Assembly: GCA_025456085.1 (NCBI GenBank)
Contig: JALOLF010000016.1
Coordinates: 1-53,798 of the forward strand
Length of the DNA: 53,798 nt
Source: Acidimicrobiales bacterium
GTDB taxonomy: Bacteria > Actinomycetota > Acidimicrobiia > Acidimicrobiales > Acidimicrobilacustridaceae
Reading direction: 5' to 3'
This document shows, piece after piece, positions 22,995 through 30,787 of the stretch. The translations under genes were made by a program, and so were the position numbers. The notes beneath the pieces are model-generated. The model saw only the letters and a program-made list of their open reading frames with translations, was not told where the DNA came from and did not search any database. Every line of letters begins with the position of its first letter. Within the stretch, counting starts at the first letter, position 1.

Positions 22995-23981
22995 TTACAC
23001 CTCGGCGGTCGCCGTCCGGCGAGCGGCCCGGGCCAGCGCCCAGCTCCACACGTCGACGACGGAGCGCTCCTCGAGCTCGGCCGGGTAGGCCGCCCGGATT
23101 GCGGCCGCGGCTCGAGCGCCCTGCGCGTGAACCCCCGCCGCGTCGGCCCGCAGCGCATCCAGGACCCGCTGGGCGGTCTCGACGAAGGTGGCGTGGTCGC
23201 CGAAGTCCACCGGCCAGGAGGTTCCGGGCGTCCAGTACTCGCGTCCGCCGCGGCCGTGGTAGCCCACCACGACGCAACCCGCCGCCATGGCCTCGGCCGG
23301 GGGCAGCGCCCAGCCCTCCGGGTGCCCGAAGCTCAAGAAGACCGAGCTGCGCTCGAGCAGGTCGACCGTCTCGGCATGCGAGCGTCCGTGGATGGCCACC
23401 ACCTCCAGTCCGTCGAACGCGTCGCGGTCGTGCAACGCCGAGACGACCCGCTCGGCGTGGGCGGGGTTCTTGCGCGGCATGTACGTGACCAGTGCCTCCT
23501 TGCGCTTCGGGTCGGCCCCGATGGCGGGGTCGACGGACAGGAACACGCGGCGCACGTCCAGGTGGGGGAACGCCCGCGACAGGACCCCGACGTGGTCCCG
23601 GTTCGTGGTCACCACACCGACGAGGTTCGGCGCCCGGTACGGGTTGTCGGAACGGCGACTCGCGTCGGGGCGCTCCCAGGGGCTGAGGTAGCAGTTCTGG
23701 TTGAACACGGCGACGGGCTGCTCCCGGGGGACCTGGCGGAGCGAGCCGGCGGCCACGTCGGGCCACACGAGCAGGTCCCCGCGGCCGACCCGCACGTCGT
23801 CGACGGCGACGACCGGGGTGTCGGGATGGGTCCACGGATAGCGGAACCCGGCCCGCTGGTGCACGACGGTGGCGTCGACGCCGTGACGGCGCAGCAGCTC
23901 GACATGGCGGTACACGACCCACACCCCGCCTGACGGGTTCACCACGTCGGGCAGCAGGAACCAGAGCCGTGCGCCCGTCAC
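22995..23981 (-). CDS. glycosyltransferase (GT-B, GT4-like)
   Basis: A 328-aa protein from GTG 23981, overlapping the methyltransferase stop by 4 nt. N-terminal domain: LWFLLPDVVNPSGGVWVVYR HVELLRRHGVDATVVHQ, the start typical of GT4-like enzymes. Donor domain: ALVTYMPRKNPAHAERVVSA, LEVVAIHGRSHAETVDLLER and SSVFLSFGHPEGWALPPAEA MAAGCVVVGYHGRGG, which is the E-x7-E-type loop. This family of proteins is often annotated as glycosyltransferase of cell-surface clusters. There are 29 bp to the next gene, the FAD oxidoreductase, so they are co-transcribed. Confidence 0.8.
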   Translation of the reverse strand: MTGARLWFLLPDVVNPSGGVWVVYRHVELLRRHGVDATVVHQRAGFRYPWTHPDTPVVAVDDVRVGRGDLLVWPDVAAGSLRQVPREQPVAVFNQNCYLSPWERPDASRRSDNPYRAPNLVGVVTTNRDHVGVLSRAFPHLDVRRVFLSVDPAIGADPKRKEALVTYMPRKNPAHAERVVSALHDRDAFDGLEVVAIHGRSHAETVDLLERSSVFLSFGHPEGWALPPAEAMAAGCVVVGYHGRGGREYWTPGTSWPVDFGDHATFVETAQRVLDALRADAAGVHAQGARAAAAIRAAYPAELEERSVVDVWSWALARAARRTATAEV

Positions 23982-24799
23982 GGCGGGACGCCCACGTCGC
24001 CGGGCGGCGCCAGGTCGACGCCGTACCAGCGCAACGTGGCCTCGTCGAACAGCGTGTGCAGCACGGCGGCGCGCTGGGCGAACACGGCGTCCCAGTCGGC
24101 GATGTTGGCCCGGTAGTCACGGGTGCCGCCGACGCGGACCACGGTCATGCCCCACGAGTCCGGGTGGTGGGTGACCTCGAGGTCGTCGTCGACGTGGTGG
24201 AAGCCGGTGTGGGTGGCGTGGGCGAAGTGCTCCTCGAGTCCGAAGAAGCGGGCGACGGCCCGGTCCGGGGTGGGCCAGACCGTGCCGGCCGCCGCGGCCC
24301 CCGCGTGCCAGGCGAGGTCGTGGCTCCCGGGTGGCCAGGCGGTGTCGTGCACGACGACGTAGCCACCGGGACGCACGTGCGGAACCCACCGGTGGAGCTC
24401 GCACAGGACCTGCGGCTCGACGTGGAGGGTGTCGAGCACCAGCAGGTCGATGCCACCCCGGTCCCACCGGGACCCGACGGTCACGCTGTCGCCCCGGATG
24501 CGGTGGTAGCGGGGGTGGGCGCGCAGGTCGAACCCGAGGTCGGCGAAGCGCAGGTCGACGCCGTACACGTCGTGGTCCCGGTCGATGGCGTCGAGGGCCA
24601 GGGCGAGCGACGACACGCCGTGGGCCACACCCAGGTCCACGAAGGTGGAGCCTCGGCCGCAACGCTGCGTGAGGGCATGGAGCCGCAGCAGGTGCACACC
24701 GAGGTCGCTCAGGGTGCACGTGCCCGAGGTGGTGTGGTTCCACGACCCCGTCGGACCGTACCGTCCCCACGTCGCCACCGCCTGCGCGTCCGGCGACAC
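23978..24799 (-). CDS. class I SAM-dependent methyltransferase
   Basis: A 273-aa protein from GTG 24799. Motif I is STFVDLGVAHGVSSLALALD (residues 51-70), followed by the acidic strand end DVYGVDLRFADLGFDL and a motif with DLLVLDTLHVEPQVLCELHR then VRPGGYVVVHD. This gives the class I methyltransferase fold of the CmcI/cephalosporin-hydroxylase-like or 'methyltransferase domain 24' type that modifies sugars or small molecules in glycan and natural-product clusters. The 26-nt gap to the Nif11-like peptide gene upstream, and overlap with the glycosyltransferase downstream, suggest it acts on the same product. The substrate is unknown. Confidence 0.75.
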   Translation of the reverse strand: MSPDAQAVATWGRYGPTGSWNHTTSGTCTLSDLGVHLLRLHALTQRCGRGSTFVDLGVAHGVSSLALALDAIDRDHDVYGVDLRFADLGFDLRAHPRYHRIRGDSVTVGSRWDRGGIDLLVLDTLHVEPQVLCELHRWVPHVRPGGYVVVHDTAWPPGSHDLAWHAGAAAAGTVWPTPDRAVARFFGLEEHFAHATHTGFHHVDDDLEVTHHPDSWGMTVVRVGGTRDYRANIADWDAVFAQRAAVLHTLFDEATLRWYGVDLAPPGDVGVPP

Positions 24800-24825
24800 G
24801 GCGGGCTGACGTTCCGGTGGTGGCC

Positions 24826-25155
24826 TCAGAAGCGTCCGGGCCGCCGGGGCCCGAACCCCCCGGCCAGGCCCAGCGGGTCGGCGATGACGCCCATGGACGC
24901 CGGTCCGCGCAGCACCGTGAACGAGTCGAGCGTGAACCCCCCGCGGGAGAAGGCGTGGCCGACGACCTCGGGTTCCTCGTCGGTGAGTCCGCTCATCTCC
25001 TCGATGGCGATGGACACGTCGTCACGGGTGAGGTCGTAGCCGAGCTCGCGGGCCACGGCGAGCAGCCCGTCGAGGTAGGCCTCCTGGACCCGGGCCGCGG
25101 CGGCCTCGTCCTCGGCCACGTCGACCAGGAACTCCTTCGCCTTGTCCACGGACAT
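24826..25155 (-). CDS. Nif11-like leader peptide, candidate RiPP precursor
   Basis: A 109-aa protein with a strong GAGGAGG ribosome site before ATG 25155. Residues 1-60 fit the Nif11-like leader family: MSVDKAKEFLVDVAEDEAAA, then ELGYDLTRDDVSIAIEEMSG LTDEE, with the usual 'K-x-K-E-F-L ... E-D-E ... A-x-E-L-G-Y-D-x-T' order. It is followed by SRGG at residues 70-73, a double-Gly type leader end. A 36-residue tail (74-109) has no Cys and few Lys but includes five Ser/Thr, three Phe early on and a Gly/Arg-rich end (LAGGFGPRRPGRF). Nif11 leaders normally guide modification enzymes and transport in RiPP pathways. Here no LanM, YcaO, radical SAM or peptidase-transporter is visible; the neighbours are a methyltransferase and glycosyltransferases. 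The natural-product role is inference. Confidence 0.75.
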   Translation of the reverse strand: MSVDKAKEFLVDVAEDEAAAARVQEAYLDGLLAVARELGYDLTRDDVSIAIEEMSGLTDEEPEVVGHAFSRGGFTLDSFTVLRGPASMGVIADPLGLAGGFGPRRPGRF

Positions 25156-25259
25156 GGTGCGCCTCCTCGTTCGGACGGCCGGATGACGCGCCCGCGGCGA
25201 CCCCGGGGCGCTACGACCCTGACGACACGACCGACCGCGGGTTACACCGCCACCCTCGC

Positions 25260-26369
25260 TCAGCCGCCGTGCCAGTGCTCGAGCGGGGTGCGTCGCCGGT
25301 CCCCGGTGAAGGGCAGCGGCACCACGGCACCGCCCGCGCCGGCGGAGGCGTACGCCGCGCACAGCACCTCGAGCACCTGGCGCCCGAAGGCGGCACCGGG
25401 ACGGACCTTGCGTGCTGGCCCCGCTGCCGCGGGCCCGGTGTCGCCAGCCAGCACCGCCGCAGCTCCCAGCTGGGCCAGGAAGCCGAACTCCTGGAGACGG
25501 ACGTGCGTCGGATCGGCCGGCACCTCGGGAAGCCCGACGCGCGCGCCGTCCACCTCGAGGGACCGGTCGGGCAGCAGCTCGGCACGCACGACACCCGTGG
25601 CGCTCGCTGCCTGGAGATCGCGCACCCGCGTCTCGTGTCGCCAGCTCGCCACCACGGTGGCCCGCACCCCGGAGGCGAAGGTGACCTCGGCCTCGCCGTG
25701 GTCGTCGACGCGGTCGCCCGGCCGGCGTTGCAGACGGGCCGACACGCTGACCGGGGGATCGTGTGGGCCGACGGCCGCGAGCACCAGGCCCAGCGGGTGG
25801 GAGCCGACGTCGAAGAGGGCGCCGCCGCCCCACCGGCCGGTCACCGTCTCGCCCCAGTCCGGCCGGGGCATGAGCAGGCGGGCCTCCAGGTGGTGCAGCG
25901 CGCCGAGCGTGCCGATGTGCGCCGCGGCGGTGGCGAACACCGGGGCGTGCAGGAGGTTCTCGCCGTAGAGCACCCGAGCGCCGGCCGCCTCGGCGTCCAC
26001 GAGTCGATCGGCGTCGGCCAGGGTGGCGGTGAAGGGCTTCTCGACGAGCACCGTGGCGCCGCCCTGGAGCGCCGCCATGGCCGGTGCCGCGTGCCACGGC
26101 GGCGGGGTGGCGACGACCACCAGTCCGGCACCGGCGGGGAGCTGCGTGAGGGCACAGGTCCGCGCGCCCAGCTCGGTGGCCAGCTCGGCGGCACGCGCCG
26201 TCGTGCGCGACGCCACGTGGGTCACGCGCAACCCCAGCTCGGACGCAGCCAGGGCGTGGACGGCCGCGATGTGTCCCGCACCGGCCAACGCCACCGTGAC
26301 CGCCGGCGCCGGGTGCACCGGCGTGACGGTGTCCTCGTTCTGTGCGGGGGATCGGCGGGAACGCAGCAC
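25260..26369 (-). CDS. Gfo/Idh/MocA-family oxidoreductase
   Basis: A 369-aa NAD(P)-dependent dehydrogenase. The Rossmann start is VTVALAGAGHIAAVHALAAS. The signature EKP motif is ATVLVEKPFTATLADADRLV, and a following ALFDVGSHPLGLVLAAVG block contains the conserved Asp and His of the catalytic region. Such enzymes oxidise or epimerise sugars and inositols and are common in nucleotide-sugar or glycan clusters. It is the first gene of the minus-strand operon that continues with the Nif11-like peptide (104-bp gap). Starts downstream, such as the GTG at 26318, are possible because the first 15-20 residues look unconserved. Confidence 0.85.
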   Translation of the reverse strand: MLRSRRSPAQNEDTVTPVHPAPAVTVALAGAGHIAAVHALAASELGLRVTHVASRTTARAAELATELGARTCALTQLPAGAGLVVVATPPPWHAAPAMAALQGGATVLVEKPFTATLADADRLVDAEAAGARVLYGENLLHAPVFATAAAHIGTLGALHHLEARLLMPRPDWGETVTGRWGGGALFDVGSHPLGLVLAAVGPHDPPVSVSARLQRRPGDRVDDHGEAEVTFASGVRATVVASWRHETRVRDLQAASATGVVRAELLPDRSLEVDGARVGLPEVPADPTHVRLQEFGFLAQLGAAAVLAGDTGPAAAGPARKVRPGAAFGRQVLEVLCAAYASAGAGGAVVPLPFTGDRRRTPLEHWHGG

Positions 26370-26602
26370 CGCTGCGACGGTAGTTCCGGGAGCGGACCCG
26401 GCCGGGACGCGACGCCGGTGTGACGCCTGCCATGGCGAGACCCGGAGCTGGTCCTGCTACCGTCCGATCGGTTCCCCGGCACGTCGCTCCACGAGGGTCG
26501 ACGAGCTCGCTCCTGCGCTGTGCGCCGGGTTCGTCGACGGTGGTCGACCTCCAGCACCCGATCCGGTGCGGGCCCCGCGCCGGCACCCGACGCGGAGGTC
26601 CC

Positions 26603-26881
26603 ATGCCACCCGCACAGGTCGGCCCACCGCCCTTCCCGAAGCCCCCGACCCATCTGGCGTGGGCCGTGCTGTCGATGCTCCTGTGCTGTGTGCCCCTCGG
26701 CATCGTCGCCGTCGTGCATGCCGCTCGGGTCGACACGAAGTGGGCGGCGGGTGACTGGATCGGCGCCGCCGAGTCCTCGCTCAGAGCCAGGACCTGGGCC
26801 CAGTGCGCCCTCTTCGCCGGCATCGTGGTCGTGTTCCTCTACCAGCTCGCGACCGCATGGGCGGCCGCCGGCGCTCGCTAG
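26603..26881 (+). CDS. CD225/dispanin-like small membrane protein
   Basis: A 92-aa protein from ATG 26603 with a GGAGG site six bases upstream. A Pro-rich N-terminus leads to PPTHLAWAVLSMLLCCVPLG IVAVVHA, a first membrane helix with the typical double-Cys (CC). The conserved cytosolic loop follows (ARVDTKWAAGDWIGAAESSL, RARTWA), then a second helix (ALFAGIVVVFLYQLAT). This is the classic CD225/dispanin arrangement. Bacterial members have no settled function. It ends six bases before the convergent SRPBCC gene. Confidence 0.85.
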   Translation: MPPAQVGPPPFPKPPTHLAWAVLSMLLCCVPLGIVAVVHAARVDTKWAAGDWIGAAESSLRARTWAQCALFAGIVVVFLYQLATAWAAAGAR

Positions 26882-26887
26882 GCGACG

Positions 26888-27475
26888 TCACTGCTGCGGG
26901 CGCCAACTCGCCAGGCCGTCGAGGCCGGCTCGCAGGCCACGCTCGAGTCGGCGGCGCAGCAGCGGTGCCAGCGGGCGCAGCCACCACGAGAGCTCGAGCG
27001 CCTGGCGGTACGTGACCCGGGTCCCGCTCGGACGCGGGTCGAGGGTCACGACCTCCACCATGGCCGCGATCCCGGGCCGGTCGGCGTCGAGCACCACGAA
27101 GGCGAAGCACGACGGTTCGTCGAAGACCAGCACCTCCTCGTTCACCCGCAGGCCCTGGACGTCGACCCAACGGGTGGCCCCCACCCCGTGCGGCGGCTCG
27201 CTGGTGTACCGCGCCGCCACCATGCCGGCGAACCATCGCGGCCACTGCGTGGCCTCCGCGAGCGCGGGCCACAGCTCCCGGGGTGATCGGGCGACGTCGA
27301 TGCCGTGCTCGACCCGTAGCGGCGCCCGGTCCACGAACGACAGATCCTCACGTCGCAACGCATGGACCACTTCGGCCACCTCCCGGGTCGGCGGGCGCCC
27401 CGATGTGGCCGCCGACGTGAACGTAGCGGACCCCGACCGGCACGGCCGCGGAGCGGTCGAGGCGTCGATCACCAC
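26888..27475 (-). CDS. SRPBCC-family protein (polyketide cyclase/START-like)
   Basis: A 195-aa protein. Residues about 50-190 fit the SRPBCC fold: LRVEHGIDVARSPRELWPAL AEATQWPRWFAGMVAARY, then VDVQGLRVNEEVLVFDEPS, then a long C-terminal helix LRPLAPLLRRRLERGLRAGL DGLASW. Such proteins bind hydrophobic ligands in a deep cavity. The first 30 residues look unconserved, and the GTG at 27370 is a plausible later start. It is transcribed convergently with the dispanin gene and divergently from the peptidase gene at 27704. The ligand is unknown. Confidence 0.7.
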   Translation of the reverse strand: MVIDASTAPRPCRSGSATFTSAATSGRPPTREVAEVVHALRREDLSFVDRAPLRVEHGIDVARSPRELWPALAEATQWPRWFAGMVAARYTSEPPHGVGATRWVDVQGLRVNEEVLVFDEPSCFAFVVLDADRPGIAAMVEVVTLDPRPSGTRVTYRQALELSWWLRPLAPLLRRRLERGLRAGLDGLASWRPQQ

Positions 27476-27703
27476 CCGCCGTCGATGCGACGCCGAGCCG
27501 CCGACCTCCCGCTGCGCAGTTCGTCACGCGTTCGTCACCCAAGCCGAGACGGTGTGTGCCATCATCGACACCTGCGGTGAGGGGCCAGCCTCTCCGTCGC
27601 GTGATCCGGTCGGAACCGATCCGACGATGCGACGGAGGCCTGCGGGACTGCACTTCCAGTCGTTGCGATCGCGTGACGACGAGGTGTAGGTTCTGTGACA
27701 CCC

Positions 27704-29080
27704 ATGCGTCTCCCAACCGCCCGTACCCGGCTGCTCCCCCTCCTGGCCACGCTGCTCACGGCGCTCGCGCTCCTCGCCGGCCCCGTCTCACCGGCGACCT
27801 CCCAGGACGGCACCACCGACCCCCGAGCCGAGCGTGAGCGCGTCCGTTCCCAGCAGGCCGACGTGGCCGCGCAGGTCGACACCCTCCAGGCCGACCAGTC
27901 CGAGGTGACGGCAGCCCTGGCCGCCATCGACACGGATCTGCGCTCGAAGCAGGCGTCGCTGGCCGACGCCCAGGCCGCGCTCACCGAAGCCGAGGCCGAG
28001 GTCGTCCGACTCGAAGGTGAACGCGCCGCCACCGAAGCCGACATCGAACAGCTTCGGGTCGAGGTGCGCGAGTTCTCGGTCGCGGCCTACATGTCGCCTC
28101 CCGATCTGGACGGTTTCGAGACCACCTTCCGTGCCGGCAACGCCAACGATGCCGCCGCCAAGCAGGCGCTGCTGTCGGTGAACGCCAACCACAAGGCCGA
28201 CGTGATCGACGAGCTGCGCGCCGCCGAGGCGACGCTGGCCGCCCTCGAGGAGGACGCCACCGCCGCCCGTGCCGACGCCGCAGCCAAGCGCGACGAGGCC
28301 GACGCCAAGGTGGCCGAGGTGCAGGAGGCCCGGGACCGCCAGGCGCTCTTCGTCGCCGAGGTCGAGGAACGCCTGGATATGAAGCTCATGGAGGCCACGA
28401 TCCTGGCAGACCAGGATCAGCAGCTCTCCGACCAGATCGCCCGGGAGGAGGCCGAGATCGCCGCGGCGCTCCAGCGCATGCGCGAGCAGGAGATCGAGGC
28501 CCAGCAGGCAGCGGCGCCGGTGAGTCCGCCGACTGCGGCCACGACCACGCCGCCGACCAGCGCCGGCGGCGGCTCGACCACCACGGCGCCGACCGTTCCC
28601 GGCCAGACCACGCCCCCGACCCAGCCACCCACGACGACGCCGCCGACCACCACGCCGCCGCCCGTCGTCATCCCACCCATCACCGGTAGCGGCGAGATCG
28701 TGTCGGTGCGGGGCATCTTCGTGCACCGTTCGATCGCCGGCAACGTCGAGGCGCTGCTGGCCGCGGCGCAGGCCAGCGGCGTGAACCTGTCCGGAAGTGG
28801 CTGGCGGGACGCGAACCAGCAGATCGCCCTGCGTCGGCAGAACTGCGGCACCAGCGACTACGCCATCTGGCAGATGCCGGCGAGCCAGTGCAGCCCGCCC
28901 ACCGCCATCCCCGGTCGCTCCATGCACGAGCGGGGCCTCGCCATCGACTTCACGTACAACGGCGGCTTCATCAACAGCCGGTCCAACCCGGGCTACGTGT
29001 GGCTGGCCGCCAACGCCGGCCGCTTCGGGTTGATCAACCTGCCCAGCGAACCCTGGCACTGGTCCACCACCGGCCAGTAG
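27704..29080 (+). CDS. secreted coiled-coil D-alanyl-D-alanine carboxypeptidase (M15/VanY-like)
   Basis: About 458 aa. The signal peptide is RTRLLPLLATLLTALALLAG PVSPATSQ. Residues about 35-265 are a long Glu/Ala/Arg coiled coil resembling EnvC/FtsX-partner peptidoglycan hydrolase activators. A Thr/Pro-rich linker follows (TTTPPTQPPTTTPP-like). The C-terminal 110 residues are an M15 peptidase: GRSMHERGLAIDFTYNGGF gives the S-x-H-x7-D zinc motif and SEPWHWSTTGQ the last His. The protein should cut or remodel the peptide stem of the cell wall and may be positioned by the coiled coil. The start could instead be GTG at 27695; ATG 27704 gives a cleaner signal peptide. Confidence 0.85.
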   Translation: MRLPTARTRLLPLLATLLTALALLAGPVSPATSQDGTTDPRAERERVRSQQADVAAQVDTLQADQSEVTAALAAIDTDLRSKQASLADAQAALTEAEAEVVRLEGERAATEADIEQLRVEVREFSVAAYMSPPDLDGFETTFRAGNANDAAAKQALLSVNANHKADVIDELRAAEATLAALEEDATAARADAAAKRDEADAKVAEVQEARDRQALFVAEVEERLDMKLMEATILADQDQQLSDQIAREEAEIAAALQRMREQEIEAQQAAAPVSPPTAATTTPPTSAGGGSTTTAPTVPGQTTPPTQPPTTTPPTTTPPPVVIPPITGSGEIVSVRGIFVHRSIAGNVEALLAAAQASGVNLSGSGWRDANQQIALRRQNCGTSDYAIWQMPASQCSPPTAIPGRSMHERGLAIDFTYNGGFINSRSNPGYVWLAANAGRFGLINLPSEPWHWSTTGQ

Positions 29081-29086
29081 CAACCC

Positions 29087-29100
29087 GAGCGCCGGCGCTC
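29087..29100. terminator. short palindrome between convergent genes
   Basis: GAGCGCCGGCGCTC, a perfect 14-bp palindrome, lies in the 21-bp gap between the convergent stops at 29080 and 29102. Its position suits a two-way terminator, but there is no T-run and a simple palindrome is also possible. Confidence 0.3.
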
Positions 29101-29101
29101 C

Positions 29102-30787
29102 TCACCCCGCCTCGTCACCCGGCGGATCGCTCGCCTCGTCGAAGACACGGTCGGTCCAGGCCCCGCCGTCCCACCACCGGTGGCCGTGGCGTCCGAACGG
29201 ATCGGGTCGCCAACCCGGCGACGGCGACTCGGCTGCCGGCATCGGCGCCGTCGGGGAGCCGAGGACGTGGTCGAACCAGACCAGCACCAGTCCCAGCGCG
29301 GTGACGAGGAGCATCACGGGTACGAAGTACCGGTCCACCTGGTCGGCCACCCCGCGCACCAACCGGGCGGTGGGACCGTCGGTGAGCGGCAACGTCGGGT
29401 GCGGGGGTCCGTTCGGGTACAACGTCGTGGCGTCGGTCGCCGTGACGTCGACGCCGCCCATGCTCGCCCGGACCGTCGAGCCGTCCTCGAAGGTCGAGGC
29501 GGTCGACGACGAGTCGCCTGCGGTGCCGACGCAGGTGTAGGCGAACGGCTCGTCGGGGTCGACCACCACCGCCTCACGCTCGCAGTCGGGCACGGTGTCC
29601 GACACCGCGACCTCGAGCGGCGAGTCGGACCGGTTGACCACCTGTATCCGGACCTGCGGGTCGCCGCCGTACACGCCGTCCGCCCTGAAGCTCTCACTTG
29701 CCCAGTAGCCCTCGTCGGCGAACTGACCGCTGTCGGGGAAGGTCGCCACCTGACGGTCGACGACGAGCACCTCGCCGCCGTCGCCGGGTTCGGTCGGGTC
29801 GGTGCCCGGATCGAGCGCGGTCAGCCACACGGGCCGCGACTCGACGGGTGTCCGGCCGGCGTCCACGGGCCACACCCGGGTCGTGACCGGGTCCGCCACC
29901 GTGCACTCGACCACGCCCTGCGCGCCGGCCTCGAGCCGGCTCGGCGTCGACGTGCACACCGCCTGGTCCGGGTCGAGCGGGACGTCGGACGTCAGACGGA
30001 TCGAGGGCTCGACGGCGCTCGCACCGACGTTGGTCAGCGACCATGCCAGCGTCACCGGCTGGTCGGACGGCGTGATGACGTCGGGCGCCGCCGTCGAGTC
30101 GTCCGGCCCGGCACGCGGTCCGGACAGCACGGCGGTGAGGCCGGCCAGCTCGAGGTCGACGAGGGCGGTCGCCGTCGAGTCGTCGACGAGATCCGGTTCG
30201 GTGGCGACGCCCTCCGCGGAGATCACCGAGCCCGCCAACTCGGTGGAGGCGACGAACCCGCAGGTGACGGTGCGGGCCTGTCCCGGCTCGACCAGTGCCA
30301 GGCTGGACGTGACGTCCTCGATGTCGGCATCGATGCACGTGTCGCTGGCGACACCGTGGAGCGTCACGTCGGCGAAGGCCTGGCGGCTGGTGTTGCGCAC
30401 CGTGATGTCGATCGCCGACCATTCGCCGAGGCTCACCGCCTCGGCCGGGCCCTCGACCTCGAGCTCCAGCCCTCCCAACGCCGCGAACTCGTCGAAGGCC
30501 GCGCTCCCCACGGCGATGCCGACCAGGAACGCCACCAGGGCGGTGGCGGTGAACAGCAACGCTCGAGCCTCGGTCAGCCGGCGCTGCGCGAGGGCCACCA
30601 GGCCGCCGAGGGCGAACCCCGCCAGCGCCACGACCAGCCAGCCCCAGACGCCACCCTGGCTGAGCTGACCCCAGCCCCGGAGCTGGAAGACGGTCAGACC
30701 GCCGGCGAGCATCGGGGCCACGACGAACAGCACCACCTTGGTGAGGCGGTGACCCGGGTTGCGCCACCAGGCGGAGCGGATCACCAC
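29102..30787 (-). CDS. large membrane/exported protein with C-terminal DUF2510
   Basis: A 561-aa protein. Four hydrophobic stretches near the N-terminus (TKVVLFVVAPMLAGGLTVF, WGWLVVALAGFALGGLVALA, ALLFTATALVAFLVGIAVG) precede a long extracytoplasmic region of repeated beta-type domains (EGPAEAVSLGEWSAIDITVR and similar 'V-x-N-T/V-G' segments). A C-terminal helix VPVMLLVTALGLVLVWFD follows, and the end is SPGWRPDPFGRHGHRWWDGG AWTDRV, which is DUF2510. The ectodomain pattern resembles CARDB-like or DUF11-like adhesive repeats. The start GTG 30787 overlaps the stop of the MpaB-like gene, so the two are coupled. The function is unknown. Confidence 0.7.
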   Translation of the reverse strand: MVIRSAWWRNPGHRLTKVVLFVVAPMLAGGLTVFQLRGWGQLSQGGVWGWLVVALAGFALGGLVALAQRRLTEARALLFTATALVAFLVGIAVGSAAFDEFAALGGLELEVEGPAEAVSLGEWSAIDITVRNTSRQAFADVTLHGVASDTCIDADIEDVTSSLALVEPGQARTVTCGFVASTELAGSVISAEGVATEPDLVDDSTATALVDLELAGLTAVLSGPRAGPDDSTAAPDVITPSDQPVTLAWSLTNVGASAVEPSIRLTSDVPLDPDQAVCTSTPSRLEAGAQGVVECTVADPVTTRVWPVDAGRTPVESRPVWLTALDPGTDPTEPGDGGEVLVVDRQVATFPDSGQFADEGYWASESFRADGVYGGDPQVRIQVVNRSDSPLEVAVSDTVPDCEREAVVVDPDEPFAYTCVGTAGDSSSTASTFEDGSTVRASMGGVDVTATDATTLYPNGPPHPTLPLTDGPTARLVRGVADQVDRYFVPVMLLVTALGLVLVWFDHVLGSPTAPMPAAESPSPGWRPDPFGRHGHRWWDGGAWTDRVFDEASDPPGDEAG

